From Petrolisthes cinctipes (Eukaryota; Arthropoda; Malacostraca; Decapoda; Porcellanidae), in contig JAWQEG010000284.1 in the NCBI GenBank assembly GCA_033782935.1, positions 515,001 through 579,000 on the forward strand: a DNA stretch of 64,000 nucleotides, written 5' to 3'. The position numbers and the translations under genes were made by a program. Position 1 is the stretch's first letter. Every line of letters begins with the position of its first letter. Of this stretch, positions 11,501-25,053 are shown piece by piece. The notes under the pieces are model-generated. The model was not told the origin of the DNA and searched no databases. It saw only the letters and a program-made list of their open reading frames with translations.

Positions 11501-11951
11501 ATTAATTTTGTAATAGATATTATCTAGTCTTATTTTGTTTACGATGCTTTAAGGATAAAATTAGCCCTAGTCTTGCTTTATTCCTGATTGAACTATTAAG
11601 TTATTCATTTCCATTATATTATGATGCTTTATTCCTGATTATGCTATAAATTTCATATCTTTATTGGTTATCATCTATTCTTATTTCATGTATACAAGTT
11701 GCTTATATTCATTTCATGGAAAAAAAAAAAAATCAATAAGGCCTTGTTTTCTTATAAAAAATTTAATTCATAATTTTTTATTCCAAATCACAAAAATGTT
11801 ATAGTCCACCGCCGTCGGAAGTGGCAATTTTGGATTTATGCAAATTACAGGATTTCCCCAGGGTTTTCGATCCGGCAATTAAGCTAAATTTTCTCTATAG
11901 ACCCATATTAGTAAGAAACCACCAAAAACCAATACACTTCTCACAACAATA
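8570..11951 (+). mobile_element. DNA transposon with about 155 bp inverted ends and a decayed protein
   Basis: Left end (8,570-8,731) and right end (11,799-11,951) are inverted copies. Shared blocks include TTGTTGTGAGAAGT at the outer tip, AATATGGGTCT, AGAGAAAAT, AAATCCTGTA, GCATAAATCCAAAAT and CCGACGGCGGTGGACTATAA at the inner end. Between them lies a degenerate protein on the + strand. No clean target duplication is visible: ATTT is on the left and TAAG on the right. The superfamily is not assigned. The 11,240-11,800 interior is AT-rich and non-coding. Confidence 0.75.
8940..11233 (+). pseudogene. Broken transposon-borne protein with PIN-like and cysteine-rich motifs
   Basis: Pieces in several + frames line up in one order. 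NYNLTINTSLPSRDAIMK is near 9,710. SGREVIRILSDDTDVFVT is near 9,900. DINATCAQFSLKCFQIFGM and GSDATSYLHGKGKVSALKTL run through 10,010-10,130. ATYAQLMEAGQAFFCALYGQ is near 10,700. RGCKAEVKTCSTERYSCHH followed by CTLYCSC is at 11,010-11,100. I recognise this as a repetitive invertebrate protein family. The SDDTDV and (G)CD(A/T)TSY motifs resemble PIN/FEN-like nuclease acidic clusters, which is inference. The cysteine cluster resembles a CXC-type metal-binding tail. Many frameshifts and stops show it is dead. Its place between the inverted ends suggests it was the element's own protein. Confidence 0.6.
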
Positions 11952-12884
11952 AGGTCACTACCTATAAAACATACAAAGTGGCAACCGACTAAAATTAATG
12001 TCTTTACTTCAGATTACTTATCACATCAAAAATCCCTTTCATTACCATCATGCATATCATCATCCTGTAACAAATGTACCTATAGCAATGCAGATCATCC
12101 TATTTCATCATTAAATTTATCACACACCCTCCCAAGATTTTCACATATTTTATCCCAAAATGGTTCTTTCCACCATTTCCCAAATTTTTACATACACCTT
12201 ACAAAAAAATTTCCCAACACTCATTATTATCAACACAACACCAAAATTATCCAACATCCTCCCAAATTTTTCACACACATCCCACAATACCCCACATACT
12301 CCCAAAATTATCCTGCAACATCTGAACAGATTTATTGTGTGAAAATTGTAAAGGTGTTCAGAGAATACTGTATATGGACATCCTGTGTTATGTTGAAAAT
12401 ATTTTTAGCATAGTAGTATAAAAAAACAATACTGGTGTGGGAAAGGTGTTGATGGTTTAGTAAGCTTTATGCAGATGAGGGAAGAACTTCAAAAAGGAAA
12501 TACAACATTGGAAAACTAAATCTGGAAAAACCGATTCCTCCAAAGTATTCAAATCAGCAGGCCATTCTTATTTTTGTTAATATGGTCCTGTTTTATGGCA
12601 TATCTTGGAGGAATCAAAGTGCTCTCGTGTCCCAAAAGTATATCACCCCCTTAATTAATTGATTTTCCTTCTCACCTTCCAGTTTCTTTACACAATCTCT
12701 ATTATTTCCAATGTTCCACTTTCTAAGTACGTTACATCTCATTCCCAGTTTCTTTACACTTTTCTCAATATCTTTACACCCCATGCCGGTTTCCTCAATA
12801 CTAAATTTATGCATTTCACTCTCAGGCAACAGACACCATCGCCTCCACTTCCTCCTCCTCTGTTTAAGTTGTTCTTCCTCCTCC
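11952..12884. other. No gene seen; short fold-back repeat at 12,526-12,640
   Basis: AT-rich sequence. The 12,160-12,342 frame is low-complexity (Asn, Thr, Ile, Pro, His). GATTCCTCCAAAGTATTC at about 12,530 pairs with TCTTGGAGGAATC at about 12,603-12,616, giving a small inverted-repeat element like those at 1,873/4,050 and 21,628. A (CCT)n run lies at 12,846-12,897. Confidence 0.4.
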
Positions 12885-13400
12885 TCCTCCTCCTCCTTAC
12901 AAATGAAGTTAAACAGTTCTTCTGTAATTACGAGGTAAATATATGGAATGGCCTGCCTGCAAACTTAGTAAATCGTAACACTCACCCCCCAAAAAAAAAA
13001 CTATATATATAAAAATAAAATAAATAAATTGAGAAGAAACATCTACACAAATATCTCGAAAGCAATCCCTAACTCACTTTATTTGCAATAGAAAGTTGGA
13101 TACATTGTTTCTCTTTCAGAAAGTCGGAAATACCATATCACTTTTTCCATACTGTTTGGTCTTACTTCTAACTGTTTCACTCGTGGGTATGGAGGAGCCT
13201 TCCACTATTATATCCTTTCTCTCTACTAGTAGTTATTAGCTTAGACCCAAACAGCTTTGTAAGGATCAACAGTTCTGCTGCTGTTGAATTTCCTTTGCAT
13301 TCCTTTATAAGCTATTCCCCCTCTTTCTCCTTCTTCCCTTCTATTCAACCTACCCTTCCCATTTTAGAGAAATTACCCCTACAAAATGTTACACACTCCA
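12885..13400 (+). mobile_element. 3' end of a CR1-like LINE (fragment A)
   Basis: TNEVKQFFCNYEVNIWNGLP and ANLVNRN (12,897-12,980) form the typical last block of CR1/L2-like polymerases. A poly-A/AT interruption at 12,985-13,030 splits it from the continuation. The following untranslated part (13,170-13,330) matches the complement of 31,290-31,450, so the two loci are copies of one LINE family. Only the tail survives. Confidence 0.6.
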
Positions 13401-14720
13401 GTAAATTTCAGGCCAACTTGTAAACTGTGAAGCGTTGGCTTTGTTTAAGCGTTTGGCACATTTCTGTGTTTAAAGTGGTCATATGCTTTTCATTAATTAG
13501 AGCGTATTGACTGCCCGAACCTGGAGGTAGTAGTGTAACTAGTGTCATGCAAACTATAGGAAGAAACTCTTCGTCAAAATATAAAATTCTCGATAGCCTA
13601 TGACACTCTTTGAGACAAGCCGATTCCGAATGTGCTCCTAGTTTTGTTCAATGTCATTAAGCAGTTTTGTATTTCATAATGAAAACTCTGTCTCGCACTG
13701 GTTTTCTGGAAATTACATCCTGTATCCTCACATGACCTCAGAGTTCGGTAATTTTGGTATAAAAATTTCCAAATATGTAGGCTAAAGCAAGGTAGGATTA
13801 ATTGAGAGAGTAAGCCATGAGCAAACAAACATAAAGTGCCCTTCATATAGTTGATTATCAATATCATTATTATTATTATTGACTGATAAAATGTAGTTCA
13901 CGTAATATGATTTCAGTTCACTTCAGTATTATTTCAATTCACTGGAGTGTTATTATATTTTACTTTATTGTTATTTCAATTAAGTTCAGTGTTATCTCAG
14001 TTCATTTACTTTAAAATTATATCAATTCATTTCACTGTTATTTCAGTTCATTTCAGTGTTATTTCAATTCACTTCAATATTACCAATAGGGATCTGTTTC
14101 ATGAGATTCGGTAGTTTGCAGGCATCAGTAGCCCTTTATCTCGACCACATAAGTTGACCCTATTAAACTTAATAAATGAAACTCATTAAGGAATAATGTG
14201 ACTGGACAATAAGGTCATAACATTAGCAATAAAGTCAGAACATAAAAAATGAGTGAGATATACGAACACACACCATACGTCCCCGGAAGTGGCGAAATAA
14301 TGAACCAGACTAATGGTGGATGTGCAGAATGAAAACACTATAACGTTGGTCTTATCGGCACGTTCAAATAAGCCTTAAAACTGAAGCAGTAGGTTCATGT
14401 GTTGGGTGGCTGTCAAAACTACATAATATATTGAAATGTTGGTAATAAGGAATGACATATAATATAATTTAACCCCTAAGAACGTTCTTAATAATTATCA
14501 GAATGGTAACATTTGTTACTCTATCAATACAAAACTAATGTGATCGTTAAGAATAACATGACATTACCGGCATTATTGTGAAAAAGTTAGATATGTGGAT
14601 AAAAGTATGTATTACAAATTATACCGGTTGCCTTGATTGTTCTGCTTTTGAACGTTTTTTTTTTTCATATTATTATATAGTCATTATTAATAACTTTGCT
14701 TACATTTTGTTTATTAACAG
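13401..14720. other. Probable intron or flank; minisatellite at 13,890-14,085
   Basis: No exon seen. At 13,890-14,085 a roughly 20-24 bp unit of the form TTATTTCAGTTCATTTCAGTG repeats imperfectly about eight times. The remainder is AT-rich. The stretch ends in TTTTGTTTATTAACAG, the splice acceptor of the LDLa exon. Confidence 0.5.
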
Positions 14721-16193
14721 ATTACTTCGTGCCAGTGACCGCATTCTCCTTGCCGTCACCATATTCTTCCTCCTCCACCACCACCACCACCAGCCTCTTC
14801 TCTAACGAGGAGGGAGAGGCAGGGAGAATGGAGGAGAGAGGAACCCCCCCACTTCAGTTCATCCTCCTACTCCTTGGAGGAGGAAGGGAGATAACAAGCT
14901 TAGAGGGGAGGATGACGAAAAAGAGGAGGGAGAAGGAAGAAGAGATGGTAACCTTGGAGATAAGGAGGATGAAGAAGAAAAAGAGGGAGAAGGAGTGGAT
15001 ACACGGGATAGAGGTTGAAGAAAGGACAGTGATAAATGCAACAAGAAAAGAGGAAGACGGAGGAAATGAGACAAGCCAAGAGTATATGATACATTTCGAT
15101 ATGAGAAGGGGAGAAGGAGGACGAAGAGAAGAAATGAAAGCTGGAGGAAAGGAAGAGGAAAAGAGAAGACAAAGAAAAGGAGGTGGAAAGGAAGAGTGGA
15201 AAGAAAATGGAGCCTGGGAAAGAAAGGTGGGCAGGAAAGGACAAGAATGGAAAGCAAAACAAAGACAGGAAGAAGATAGAAAAAATGAACATAGATCCAC
15301 AAGAGAAGAGATAAAAGCTAGAGACAGAAAGAAAGAAGAGGATATTAGAAAAGATATTCCAATAATAGAGTTGACGGGAAGACGAAAAGAAGAAGAAAAT
15401 GAAGAACGGAGAAGAATAGGAGAAAATCTGGAAGGAAGAACGAAAACAAAAGCAGAGAAGAGAAAAGAACAGAGAAGTAAAGGCATTGCAAAGAATCAAA
15501 GATTGGAGGAAAGGATAGTAAAAGAGGAAGAGGGAAGAGAAGAGGCGGAGAGGAGTGGAAAAGAAGAGATAGGAAGAAGAGGAAAAAGGGAAGAGGGAAG
15601 AAGAGAAATAGCAGAAGGAAAAGGAGGCAGGAATAAGGAAACAGGCAATAACGAAGAAAGGGGAAAAAGAGACGACGTGAAAAGATTAAACACAGAAAAA
15701 GGAAAAAGAGGAAAGGGAAAATATGAATTAAAAAACGAAAGAAGCAAAGAAGATGAAAGAAGAACAGAAGTAAGAGGAATTAGAGAAGATGATAGTAAAA
15801 AATGGCTGAAAGAAAGAAGAGACGAAGAAGGGATTAGAGAAGATGATGATGATGACAGATTAATAGAAAAAGATACAGGTGACGGTGAAGAAGAAAGAAT
15901 AAATTACAAACATGATGAAAAAAAAAGAATTGAAGATAAGAAAAATGAAGAAAGAATAGACGATAAAGAAAGAGAAGAAGGAACAGATGAAGATAATAAG
16001 AGTGAAGGTAGAAGAGAAAATGGAGATAAAAATGTAGATGAAATACTAGAGGGTGGAGATAAAGATGTGTGGTGGTGTGATGATGATGGGGAGTGGAGGT
16101 GTAGTGACGGTGTGGGTTGTGTACGGGAGGAGGACAAGTGTAATGGTATACCAGAGTGTCAAGATGGATCAGACGAGGAGGTGGCCCTGTGTG
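14721..16193 (+). CDS. LDLa-domain protein, internal exon with a hypercharged region
   Basis: An exon bounded by acceptor TTTATTAACAG (AG at 14,719-14,720) and donor GTGAGTACTC at 16,194, phase 1 at both ends. It is open throughout. The start DYFVPVTAF is followed by a Ser/Thr stretch, then about 400 residues dominated by Glu, Lys and Arg, an acidic Asp-rich stretch, and one LDLa module near its 3' end (16,068-16,192). That module has six cysteines in the contexts WWC, WRC, VGC, DKC, PEC and ALC, with the calcium-binding signature ECQDGSDEE. LDLa modules are extracellular ligand-binding units of lipoprotein-receptor-like and mosaic proteins. The protein name cannot be set. The purine-rich tract could stay open by chance, so the module and splice sites carry the call, and the exon could be shorter. 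Confidence 0.75.
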
Positions 16194-16197
16194 GTGA

Positions 16198-16239
<42 letters not shown>

Positions 16240-16455
16240 CACGAGCAAAAACCACAGAGGATACAAGTTTTGTAGCACACGATTTCTTCCCTATTACAAA
16301 CCTAATGCGTTTCTCGACTTTTTTAACAATATCTCTCTTACACCATGCAACACTCACCAAGCTACTCGATCTCACCCCTTTCTGTCCAACACCCTAATGC
16401 AAGGGTTAACCGGTACTCTCAGTCTTTCATGTATATCACAATTGGTAAGCTTTGG

Positions 16456-16498
<43 letters not shown>

Positions 16499-18954
16499 CC
16501 CTAATCCGAATGTTGTTCGGTACTCTCAGTCTATCATATGCAAAACCGGTCAACATGGAAACACTCTACCTCCATCCACCTTTCCCCATTACTACTCCGT
16601 ATTATGCTCCTTCAAACGCAATGTGTCTAGGCATTTCAAACGAAGGTATACATGATTTTGGACCTCTCATTCTGTTATTATATCATAGATGTGGATATTA
16701 AACGGGCGATTTTTCATTAGTATTCACGATCCTTTTATATGGAAAATTATTACACTACAACCTCATATTTAAGCTCTCACACTCATCGAAAACGCTAATT
16801 ATAGTCCTTAAGAAAACAAAAATAACCAGGTAAAAATGTACCAGCTCCTTCGTTAATATTTTTTTGGGGTAGTGGTGGAAATGTAATGCAATTCAAGACA
16901 AAGTACACCAAAAATTTAAACAGCCAGTTGCTTATCTTATAAACCTATAAACACTCTAATGTACGCCAAACGTGTATCATAACTACTATTATCATTACAC
17001 CACACAGCCCAACACATAGTAACATCCGAGATATGTTAATCCCATCGTGGTAATTGGTTTTTAGTAATCTGCGGATGATGTTTCTGATGCAGTCAGTAAC
17101 TGAACGACAGAGCGTTTAAAAACAATTTTGTCATTTAACAATATTTGTTGTACAGTATTCCGTTTATAGGCTACAGGGTGTCCCAGATTATTATATGCTA
17201 CACTCTTGGAAACAATTACGTTATTCTAAGCACAAAATGTTCCATGGTAACATTTCCTAAATAAATTATTAAGCGATGTGATATTATGACAGATGAAAAC
17301 GCGGCTCCCCCATTTCAGCATAATGGATTCTTCTTTTTCCTTATTCCACCCGCCTGCTCCTCTTAACTGCCCACCTACCCTCCCGTTTTCTGGCTTCTGC
17401 AGTCCACTCATTCACTGTACTGACCAATTGTGCAGTTACTGACACTTTCATGCACCACTTGTTTTATCAATATTTATACTTCATATCCTAATAGATTATT
17501 TGTTAGTAGTATTAGTATTAGTGATAGAAATATTGTAGTGGTAATAGTAGTAGTTGTATAAATAGTATTGGTAGTACTATTAGTCATAATAGTTGACGTA
17601 ATCGTAATAGTAATAGTACAGTATGGTTGTCACAGTAAGACTACCTGTAGTAGTGGTAGTACGAGAATTAGTAATAATAATATGATATTAACAGTAATAG
17701 TAGTAGTCGTAGTAGTAATAACTCATTTTTCTTTTTATGATATGTAGTAGTAGTGGTAGTAATATTAGTAATAATATATTTTTGTTTTTATTATATGTAG
17801 TAGTTTTAGTAGTAAGGGTTGACGAACAGACAATGGCCGGTGTCGACCAGTCAACTGTATCAGTGAAAGACAGAACCAGCCGTATCACCACACAGTTCCA
17901 CTCGGATGGAAGTCGTAGTAGTACTTGACTAGAGATATGACATGCTGTGTACTTACTTTATGTGTGCTGATCCACTCACTGTACCAACGTCCATTCCCCA
18001 AAAAGCAACACATTCCAAATTATATCACATATAGATCAATCCATTGACTTAGTAGACATGAGTGACGTGAAGGAAGAAAGGTTTCTTAATTAAGTATTGC
18101 CGAGATTACTGTATCCCCGTAATTGAGCACTCCTCAATTCTATTCATGTGGCTGGACTGTTTATCATAGGCCGCAGCCTCCAACGTGTAACCGGAGCTTC
18201 GTAACATTAACTGCATAGACCATGGTAGTCAACTTCTAAAAACAATGGTACTTGGGTAGAACAGAACATTTCGTTTGCTATTCTCAACCTGTTACAAGAC
18301 CGTTACAGGCCCCTATGAACTCGCATGCATCCGTATGTTAGTTTTTATGCTTAACACAGGACTGTACAACTGCATAAGTTGTGTAAACAGTTAATCTTTC
18401 ATTCCGTTACTGGAACTGACTGTGATACAAGTCTACCTTTGAATCTCTGATTCTGTATAGACCCTTCGTCGGGCAAAATTCCTTGTACTTACTAGTCCAC
18501 AACACACAGTTTTGTATTACACCGTAAGCTTCCTTCATACAAACATCGTAACTGTATTTGACTGTCCTATTTACCTTGTTTATGTGATTGCATTACTGCT
18601 TCGTACTTGTACTTCATAATATTCCATATACTGTAAGTTAAATAAGCTACTATCCATTCCTCCTTCATTGTAATAGAGACATTGTATGCGAATTTATTCG
18701 AGTAATATCAGTTATTCTTACTGCGTTGTTGCTTATTTCTTGAACCAAACTGTGCCATTCCGACCGAGATATGTGTCAAGGACGACATCATACGGCTGGC
18801 AAAGTCATACATCTCACAAGAGTTTGCTTGTTGCATGCTAGTTCTCGTTACGTTGTTAATTTCTGTTAACTTCTATGTAACCTACTGCTTGAGTACTGAT
18901 AACTCGATGCTTGTATGTTCGGTCAAAACTTTGTAGTTGTTATTTTTTACAATT

Positions 18955-19029
18955 TATTACCTACTAAGTGCCGCCAGAGGGTTGCTTCAGGGCCACATGC
19001 GGCCCGCGGGCAGCCGGTTGTGCACCCCT
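18955..19029 (-). mobile_element. hAT transposon end fragment
   Basis: Read on the minus strand, the sequence starts AGGGGTGCACAACCGGCTGC and continues into GCCCGCGGGCCGCATGTGGC. This matches the widespread hAT terminus (CAGGGGTGCNCAACC followed by a CGGGCCGCATG block). No second end was found nearby, so it is a truncated remnant. Confidence 0.6.
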
Positions 19030-19264
19030 AATTTAGTAATTTTAACTGTTCGTGTATATCACGAGCTGGTGGAAAGTTTAGTTCCCCCTCAAAATTGCTA
19101 CTACTGTCCTCTGAATAATCCCCATGGAATTTAGTGCGTCTGCTCTAAACTTCCCAAACATATCCCGTTAGAAATATATTCCTACATACCAACACCACAT
19201 ACACAAGATAAAAATTACAAGAAGACTTAGGCATACAAGAAATACCCCAACAACATGTCAATAA

Positions 19265-20972
19265 TTGTATGTGTGTTCACTGTGGAGGATGGAGGAAGTG
19301 GATGAGGTGAGTAAAGTGTTTAGAGAGGAAATGTGTGGGGCGTGTGAGGAGGTGTGTGGGGTGAAGAGAAAGGGGAGAGGAGTGAAATGAACAGCATGGT
19401 GGAATGAGGAGGTGAAAAGAGTAATTGAAGAGAAAAAGAAAGCATACAGAGAGTGGATGGGTAGCAGAGGAAATGGAGAGGTGGAGGGGCAAAAAAGAGA
19501 GTTGTATGTGGAGAAAAAGAGAGTGGTGAGTGAGAGTAAAAGAAGAGAAGATGAGGAATTTGGAAGGTGTGGAAAATGTGTGGACAAGCATGGGAGAAGG
19601 GAAGTGTGCCTGAAGATTGGAAATCAGGAATTATAGTGACTATGTATAAGGGCAAAGGGGAGAGAGGAGTGTGCAGTAATCACAGAGGGATATATCTCCT
19701 TAGTGTAGTAGGGAAGGTATACTGTAGGGTAGTGATCGAGAGAGTGAGAGTGAGAACAGAGAGGTGGGTGGGTGAGGAGCAGGGTGGGTTTAGGAAGGGT
19801 AGAGGGTGTGTAGACCAGATTTTTTCCTTGAGGTGTGTTGTGGAGAAGTATCTGGAGAAGGACAGTAGTTGTATGCTGCATTTATGGATTTGGAGAAGGC
19901 TTATGACAAAGTAGATATAGAAGGTCTGTGGAAAGTACTGAGAATATATGGATCGTTGGAAAGTTGCTGGAGGCAGTGAAGAGCTTGTATGAGGGCGCCA
20001 AGAGCGGCAGTCAGGGTGGAGAGTGAGCAGAGTGAGTTCTTTAACTTGAGCGTTGGGTTGAAGCAAGGGTGTGCCATGTCCCCATGGTTGTTCAATGTAT
20101 ACATGGATGGAGTTATGAAGGAAATACAGGGAAGAGCAGTGGGTGTTGGTGTACCTCTGATAAGGGAGGGGAGTGAGTGAAAGTTACCTGTGTTGCTGTC
20201 TGCTGATGATACAGTTCTGCTGAGTAACGATGACTGGGAGTTACAGGGATTGGTGAATATGTTTGGAGATGTGTGCGAGAAACGGAACCTGAAGGTGAAT
20301 GTGGTGAAGAGCAAAGTTATGGTCTTTGAAAGGGGTGCAGCCACAGGTTGCGAAGTGAGGTTAAATGGACAGGTTATGGAGAATGTCAGCTCATTTAAGT
20401 ATTTGGGCAGTGTAATGAGTAAAGATGGGAGGTTAGAGGATGAGATGCGAGAGAGGGTACAACAGGGAAAGAGGGTTGTAGGAACACTGAAAGCAGTGAC
20501 AAGGAATAGGGCGATGAGTATGGAAGTGAAGAAAACGCTACATGATAGTGTGGTAATCCCGACACTGACATACGGGGGTGAAACGTGGACGATGATGGAA
20601 AGACATAAATCAAGAGTTAGAGGGGTGGAAATGAACTACCTTAGAAGTGCGTGTGGAGTGACATGGAGAGACAGACTGACGAATGAAGAGGTACGGGAGC
20701 AGTGTGGTGTGGGTGTGGACGTGTTGGAGAGTGTGAAAAAGAACACCTTGAGGTGGTTCGGTCATGTGGAGCGTATGGGAAGCGAGAGGTTGGTTAAGAA
20801 AGTGTACGAGAGTGAGGTGGAGGGACGGAGTTGAGAGGTATGTGAGAGAAAGTGGTATGGGGTGGGAGGAGGGACGCCAGTTAACAGGGAACAGGGGTTC
20901 ATGGAGGCGATTCATTTGTGGCCACCCCTTCGGGGATTGAGGCGTCTGGCAATAGATAGATAGATAGTATTC
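19265..20972 (+). mobile_element. 5'-truncated RTE-like LINE
   Basis: Broken + frames give, in order: WWNEEVKRVIEEKKKAYREW (about 19,400), a pre-RT block with VPEDWKSGIIVTMYKGKG (about 19,610), GEEQGGFRKGRGCVDQIF, GLKQGCAMSPWLFNVYMDG (about 20,050), then a 214-codon open frame at 20,190-20,834. That frame has SADDTVLLSND (catalytic ADD), SFKYLGSVMSKDG, TYGGETWTM and LRWFGHVERMGSERL. This is the RT of a non-LTR element. The GHVERM tail and the short (ATAG)n tail at 20,950-20,969 fit RTE-type LINEs. Stops and frameshifts before 20,190 show it is dead. Confidence 0.8.
20190..20834 (+). pseudogene. RT palm/thumb segment of the RTE-like LINE
   Basis: This is the longest surviving frame of the element above, 214 codons. 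It starts just before the catalytic SADDTVLLS motif and runs through the thumb to the RWFGHVERM block. The fingers and first catalytic Asp block lie upstream in other frames, where WIWRRLMTK is a shifted remnant of the usual DLEKAYDKV motif. It cannot encode a complete enzyme. Confidence 0.75.
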
Positions 20973-21362
20973 ACTGTGTATGTGTAGAGAGTAAAATAAC
21001 TAACAGAGATTGAAGATGAAGAGGAGGCCTTGTCAGAATGTGTCGTATGCCAAACGCCGCAGAGTAACGTTCAGTCCAATCGCTACTCGTCGCTGACTCC
21101 CTTTACTGAGTACCTTGTTCACCCTCCTGGCAGATGTGGCGACACGACTTTTGCTGAAGACTGTACATTATGCTAAATACAAACTCAGTATATTATAAAA
21201 TTGCGGTGGTTTGTTCCCTGGCATAGCTTGGGTAATTCAGTAGCATTTCGGTTTACCATTATGCAATATTCCTGACATAATAGCCTACACGTGACGATAA
21301 TGTTCCATTCTCTTTTATGTGGCATATAATGTATTCTTCAAAATAATTATCTTTCCTTAGAT

Positions 21363-21393
<31 letters not shown>

Positions 21394-21840
21394 TCTTAAT
21401 TAACACCAAACATAGTACGAAACCTGGGACATATATTCCTCCAACCTCCCGTCGAAATAGTTGTTGCTTCGTTCTTCAGTTTGTCCTCACAGGGTTGAAT
21501 GAAGCGAACACGTAAAAAATGGAACAAATTAGTGGCCTGAGAACGTAAGACGTAAGTTCCAGGACGAGTAAAACAACAGATGCTAGTGGAATGCTCGATT
21601 AATTAAACTGGGTATATTACTGAAGACTGCTGACTCCTCCAAAATAATCCAGGAAACAGACTCTCACAGTACAGATGCCTGTTTCTTGGCACAGTCTGGA
21701 GCATTTCGTAGCTTCCATAATAGGTCGAGGGTAAACATCTCCTGCACCTAACTTAAATTAATTCACTCCCTCATGTTATTCATGGCTGTCCTTTGCATTA
21801 TTACTGTACGTGTGTTTGTGTGTGTGTGTGTGTACAGCAA

Positions 21841-22614
<774 letters not shown>

Positions 22615-22618
<4 letters not shown>

Positions 22619-23072
22619 GGTGATTCAGAAATGCGTGCCGAAAATCCGCAGGTGTATTCCTGGCACATAATTGAATGTAAATTAGTCAATAACGATTTTG
22701 GAAATTCTCAATAGTTTATAAGTTTTAGTGCCTTCAAGGTTTGAAGAGTGTGTTTAAATCTAGGGATTGTACCATAATCTTTCAGACACGTGTCAAATTA
22801 CTTAACTCCCATGAAGGCATTGGAAACACAGTAAAAGTTACTAAAGAATATGACAAAAGCTGTAGAGTGTACAGTCACAGCAAAATTACCAGGGACAGAG
22901 TTTCAGGGATTATGGTACAATCCCTAGATTTAAACACACTCTTCAAACCTTGAAGGCACTATAACTTATAAACTATTGAGAATTTCCAAAATCGTTATTG
23001 ACTAATTTACATTCAATTATGTGCCAGGAATACACCTGCGGATTTTCGGCACGCATTTCTGAATCACCCTGT
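22615..23072. mobile_element. Fold-back MITE FB2, second copy of the 5,259 family
   Basis: ACAGGGTGATTCAGAAATGC at the left and its complement at the right, bordered by (AT)n on both sides. The arms are nearly identical to those at 5,259-5,703. The centre differs by a partial duplication around 22,790-22,920. Confidence 0.85.
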
Positions 23073-23090
23073 ATATATATATATATATAT

Positions 23091-23952
<862 letters not shown>

Positions 23953-24230
23953 CAAGTGAGGATGTATTTTCCTGTGTGTGTTTGAGAGAGAGTGAGAGAG
24001 AGTAGAGAAAAGTCGAGTTAGAGAAAGTTATAGAGAAAATTAGATTGGTCAGAGCAGACCAGACACAAAAAGGTAGAATTGACTTAATCAAGTTTTCCTT
24101 CAAACTTTCGCTCATTACCATAGAAATAGCTCGTTTTCACTCCCTTCTCGTCACCTCATCTTCTCAAGTCATTTTCCCTTACCATCTCAGTCATTTTAAC
24201 CTCTCTCTCTCTCTCTCTCTCTCCTGCCAG

Positions 24231-24374
24231 ATGATTACATTATCAATGACTCAATCCCTCTCACCCCAGGTTGTCTCCCATACGAGTACCAGTGTGAGTC
24301 AGAGTGTGTGGACCTACTACTACGCTGTGACACCAACCCAGACTGTCAGTACCAAGAAGACGAAACAGGATGTG
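24231..24374 (+). CDS. LDLa-domain protein, second exon (one module)
   Basis: A 144 bp exon between a (CT)n-CTCCTGCCAG acceptor and donor GTGAGTACTC at 24,375. It enters in phase 1 and leaves in phase 1, like the exon at 14,721-16,193, so the two join in frame. It encodes about 48 residues: an acidic DDYIINDS lead, then six cysteines in the contexts GC, YQC, SEC, LRC, PDC and TGC, ending QEDETGC. That is one LDLa module with an acidic calcium-site segment slightly divergent from DGSDE. Symmetric phase-1 exons are typical of shuffled extracellular modules. The gene must continue downstream, but no further exon was found before the window end. Confidence 0.85.
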
Positions 24375-24651
24375 GTGAGTACTCGTGTTGCATTCTATAT
24401 TTGTGTGTGTGTGGATTTTGGCGCTCTTTCGGACCTCAGTCATTCCCTTTTATTTTTTCAGCTGTCCGTCCTCTCCCTCGTGCTTGCCGGTTCTCCACCA
24501 TAGTAGCATCCTTGAGGGTCTTCCTGAGCTAGGACGGTCGTCTTTCCTCCTCAATAAACAATTATCGTGACATTCCTGACAACAGCACCATAGCTATCAG
24601 AATAATTTGGTCCCACCTAGTAGGTGAGGTAACCGAAAATGGTCTGCATAT

Positions 24652-25053
24652 TGTAAACACATGAGAGTGTGTTACTACCAGAGGTGAACAAACTCGAATA
24701 CACAGTACAATTTATTCAATATTAAGTACTGCGTTGCACAGTAATGAGTAGAAGACAAGCACCATGCAGTTGACCAAACCCGCATACCATAGTGGTGTAG
24801 TGTTGGGAGTTGTAGAAACTGGTGTAGAAAGTGGCACGTGGTGTACTGGTGTCTTGGTGTGGCAAGGGTTGTGGCAGATGAGGGAGAGGCTACCTTCCAA
24901 GTCTAGCGTTAATGGGAGAGTGACCGATGCTGGCCCACACGGGAGGCGATCTTGGGCAGGTAAAGGAGGAGCGCAGGTAGACAAGAGAGCTTGAGGATGC
25001 GTGAGCGCCAAACAGGTGAGATGTAAGATGCGCAAGGTGCTTGGTTCACTACA
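24652..25053. mobile_element. Solo LTR in the left terminal repeat of DIRS copy 2
   Basis: A 402 bp segment starting TGTAAACAC and ending CACTACA is bordered by ATAT on both sides (24,648-24,651 and 25,054-25,057). The complementary right terminal repeat of the same element reads straight through this point (GCATATTAATCTC), which defines the insertion exactly. TG...CA ends and a 4-bp duplication without internal genes fit a solo LTR of a Gypsy- or BEL-like element. A MITE is the alternative. Confidence 0.65.

Noticed and set aside
14854..15747. Long minus-strand open frames rich in Ser, Phe and Leu
   Set aside because: They are the complement of the purine-rich LDLa exon and stay open because of composition; no domain pattern.
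17173..17215. Another ACAGGGTG element end (ACAGGGTGTCCCAG)
   Set aside because: No inverted partner was found nearby, so a chance match or a lone remnant cannot be told apart.
17737..17928. Possible extra exon (MAGVDQSTVSVKDRTSRITT)
   Set aside because: No good splice acceptor or donor, no LDLa or other domain, and a TAG/GTA low-complexity lead.
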